The position numbers and the translations under genes are program-made. From assembly GCA_900541485.1 (NCBI GenBank), contig UQJW01000015.1:1-22997 (forward strand): DNA of 22,997 nucleotides, written 5' to 3'. The notes beneath the pieces are model-generated. The model had not been told where the DNA came from and did no database searches. It saw only the letters and a program-made list of their open reading frames with translations. Below are positions 21,550 to 22,997 of this stretch, piece after piece; positions within the stretch are counted from its first letter, which is position 1, and the number at the start of each line of letters is the position of its first letter. The DNA is from an uncultured Dialister sp. Its GTDB lineage: Bacteria > Bacillota > Negativicutes > Veillonellales > Dialisteraceae.

Positions 21550-22997
21550 TTACCATGCCGCTACCGTCCCGTCGGCTCTGGGTTCTGTCGCTCCTGCAAG
21601 AACTCCGTTTTCGTCCCTGCAGATAATCTCCCCTCTTCCAAAGGCCTGTAAATCATTGTTGATTTCGATTTCATGCCCTTTTTTTCGCAGACTTTCTATC
21701 ACCTCGGGAGAAAACGCTGCTTCCACTTCAAATTTTTTTCCGCCCACCCACTGCCAGCGGGGTGCATCTAAGGCTTCCTGCGGATTTTTATCAAAATCTA
21801 TCATATGGGTAATCACTTGCAAGTGTCCCTGGGGCTGCATGAATCCGCCCATGACACCGAACGGTCCTATCGCTCTTCCGCCTTTTGTCAAAAAACCGGG
21901 AATAATCGTGTGATACGTCCGCTTTCTCGGTGCCAGATAATTATCATGTTCTTCATCAAGGCTGAAATTGGCTCCCCTGTCCTGCAAGGCAATTCCTGTT
22001 CTGGGAATCACGATGCCGCTGCCGAAATGATAATAATTACTTTGGATGTATGAAACCATATTCCCCTCTCCGTCAGCCGTACAAAGGTATACCGTACCGC
22101 CTGTAAAAGGATTTCCCGCTTTCGGAGACTTCGCCGTATTTCCGATTTCCAGACTCCGCTTAAGCCCATACGTTTTGCTCAATAAGTCTTTGGCAGAAAC
22201 CTTCATACAGACGGGATCGGTGATATACTTTTGCCCGTCTGCATAAGCCAGCTTCATCGCTTCCATTTGAAAGTGCAATGTGTCTGCATTATCTCTTGTA
22301 TCAAAATGGAAATTTTCCAATATATTCAATGCCATTAACGGCACAATTCCATGTCCGTTAGGCGGAAGTTCCCATACATCGTAACCGCGGTACGACACGG
22401 AAACGGGATCTGTCCATTCCGGTTTCCAGTCCCGCAAATCTTCCCTGCTCAAAAACCCTCCCGTTTCATCAGAAAAACGGACAATTTTTTCTGCCAGTTC
22501 TCCCTCATAGAAATCCCTGCACCCCGTTTTGGCCAGTGTTTCCAATGTCTTTTTGTGATCGGGCAATGTGCAGATATCACCGGGACGGGGTATATTTCCA
22601 TTTTGGGCAAAGGTCGTAAACCAGCCCTGAAAAGCAGGATCGTTTTTATATATTTTCAGCCGCTCAAATTCCTGCTTCCACTCTCCCGCCACAAAATTCG
22701 ATACGGGATATCCTTCTTCCGCATAAGAAATCGCCGGCTCAAAAAGCGCCGAAAAAGGAAGTTTGCCGAAACGACGGGACAATTCATACCACGCCTGTGG
22801 AGCGCCGGGCACGGTCACGGGAATCCACCCGCGCAAGGGCATTTCTTTGTATCCCCGCTCTTTTACCGTTCTGCCGCTCAGTTTTTCAGGTGACCACCCC
22901 GATGCATTCAGACCGTACATCTTATTCTTTATCCAAACAATCGCAAACGCATCACTTCCGATACCGTTCGAGACCGGCTCCACCACGGTCAGGCAAA
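21550..22997 (-). CDS. Gamma-glutamyltransferase family protein (5' end outside the window)
   Basis: This is an Ntn-hydrolase that transfers or hydrolyses gamma-glutamyl groups, for example from glutathione. The frame stays open to the right edge (residues CLTVVEPVSNGIGSDAFAIV), and about 60 N-terminal residues are missing from the window. The autocatalytic cleavage site and nucleophile are visible in NPFTGGTVYLCTADGEGNMV (a Thr of the TGGT segment), which begins the small subunit. The oxyanion-hole Gly-Gly FGVMGGFMQPQGHLQ follows. The form resembles the YwrD type more than periplasmic Ggt. Whether it has a signal peptide cannot be seen here. The URO-D-family gene follows in the same operon. 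Confidence 0.9.
   Translation of the reverse strand, partial: CLTVVEPVSNGIGSDAFAIVWIKNKMYGLNASGWSPEKLSGRTVKERGYKEMPLRGWIPVTVPGAPQAWYELSRRFGKLPFSALFEPAISYAEEGYPVSNFVAGEWKQEFERLKIYKNDPAFQGWFTTFAQNGNIPRPGDICTLPDHKKTLETLAKTGCRDFYEGELAEKIVRFSDETGGFLSREDLRDWKPEWTDPVSVSYRGYDVWELPPNGHGIVPLMALNILENFHFDTRDNADTLHFQMEAMKLAYADGQKYITDPVCMKVSAKDLLSKTYGLKRSLEIGNTAKSPKAGNPFTGGTVYLCTADGEGNMVSYIQSNYYHFGSGIVIPRTGIALQDRGANFSLDEEHDNYLAPRKRTYHTIIPGFLTKGGRAIGPFGVMGGFMQPQGHLQVITHMIDFDKNPQEALDAPRWQWVGGKKFEVEAAFSPEVIESLRKKGHEIEINNDLQAFGRGEIICRDENGVLAGATEPRADGTVAAW

Overview
The window looks like chromosomal DNA of a diderm Firmicute of the class Negativicutes; a Dialister/Veillonella-type organism is my best guess, but the genus is inference. 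The Firmicute signs are the rapZ-yvcK-whiA cluster, a DUF951 protein, and the style of promoters and terminators. The outer-membrane sign is the C-terminal half of a TonB-dependent receptor next to a metal-chelate ABC importer. Most of the window is core genome, with several small decayed or accessory pieces.

Layout. Positions 1-53 (minus) hold the first 17 codons of tuf with its own promoter. Positions 206-708 (minus) hold a tRNA operon, in transcription order Thr(TGT)-Tyr(GTA)-fMet(CAT)-Thr(GGT)-Met(CAT), driven by a perfect TTGACA-17-TATAAT promoter and closed by a terminator just before tuf. Positions 784-6067 (minus) are a tightly packed operon: HAD phosphatase, rapZ, yvcK, whiA, an unrecognised exported protein and a DUF951 protein. 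truA (minus) follows with its own promoter. Positions 7097-8750 (plus) encode a small exported protein and an M18 aminopeptidase. They converge on trmO (minus) across a long bidirectional terminator.

Positions 9250-13270 are the accessory part. They contain an IS30-type transposase remnant between 13-bp direct repeats and a promoter with an AT-rich, Fur-box-like core. They also contain a TonB receptor reduced to a signal-peptide stub plus the last ~160 residues, and an intact, translationally overlapping substrate-binding lipoprotein/permease/ATPase operon. The importer is therefore intact while its outer-membrane gate at this locus is broken. Next come an exported-protein gene with a one-base frameshift at an A6 run (minus), and a TetR regulator paired with an LRAT-fold protein (plus).

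Positions 15351-18302 (minus) hold a GNAT acetyltransferase, a lysyl-tRNA synthetase with a C-terminal tRNA-binding domain, and greA. An AT-rich stretch of ~890 bp without a convincing gene (18303-19189) ends in a hairpin-rich candidate leader ahead of a PotE-type antiporter (plus). The window closes with a uroporphyrinogen-decarboxylase-fold protein and a gamma-glutamyltransferase (minus, running off the right edge).

No complete new defence or mobile system is evident. The items most worth following are the potE leader, the broken receptor in an intact importer operon, the A6 frameshift, the LRAT/TetR pair, the LysRS fusion, and the exported protein embedded in the whiA operon.
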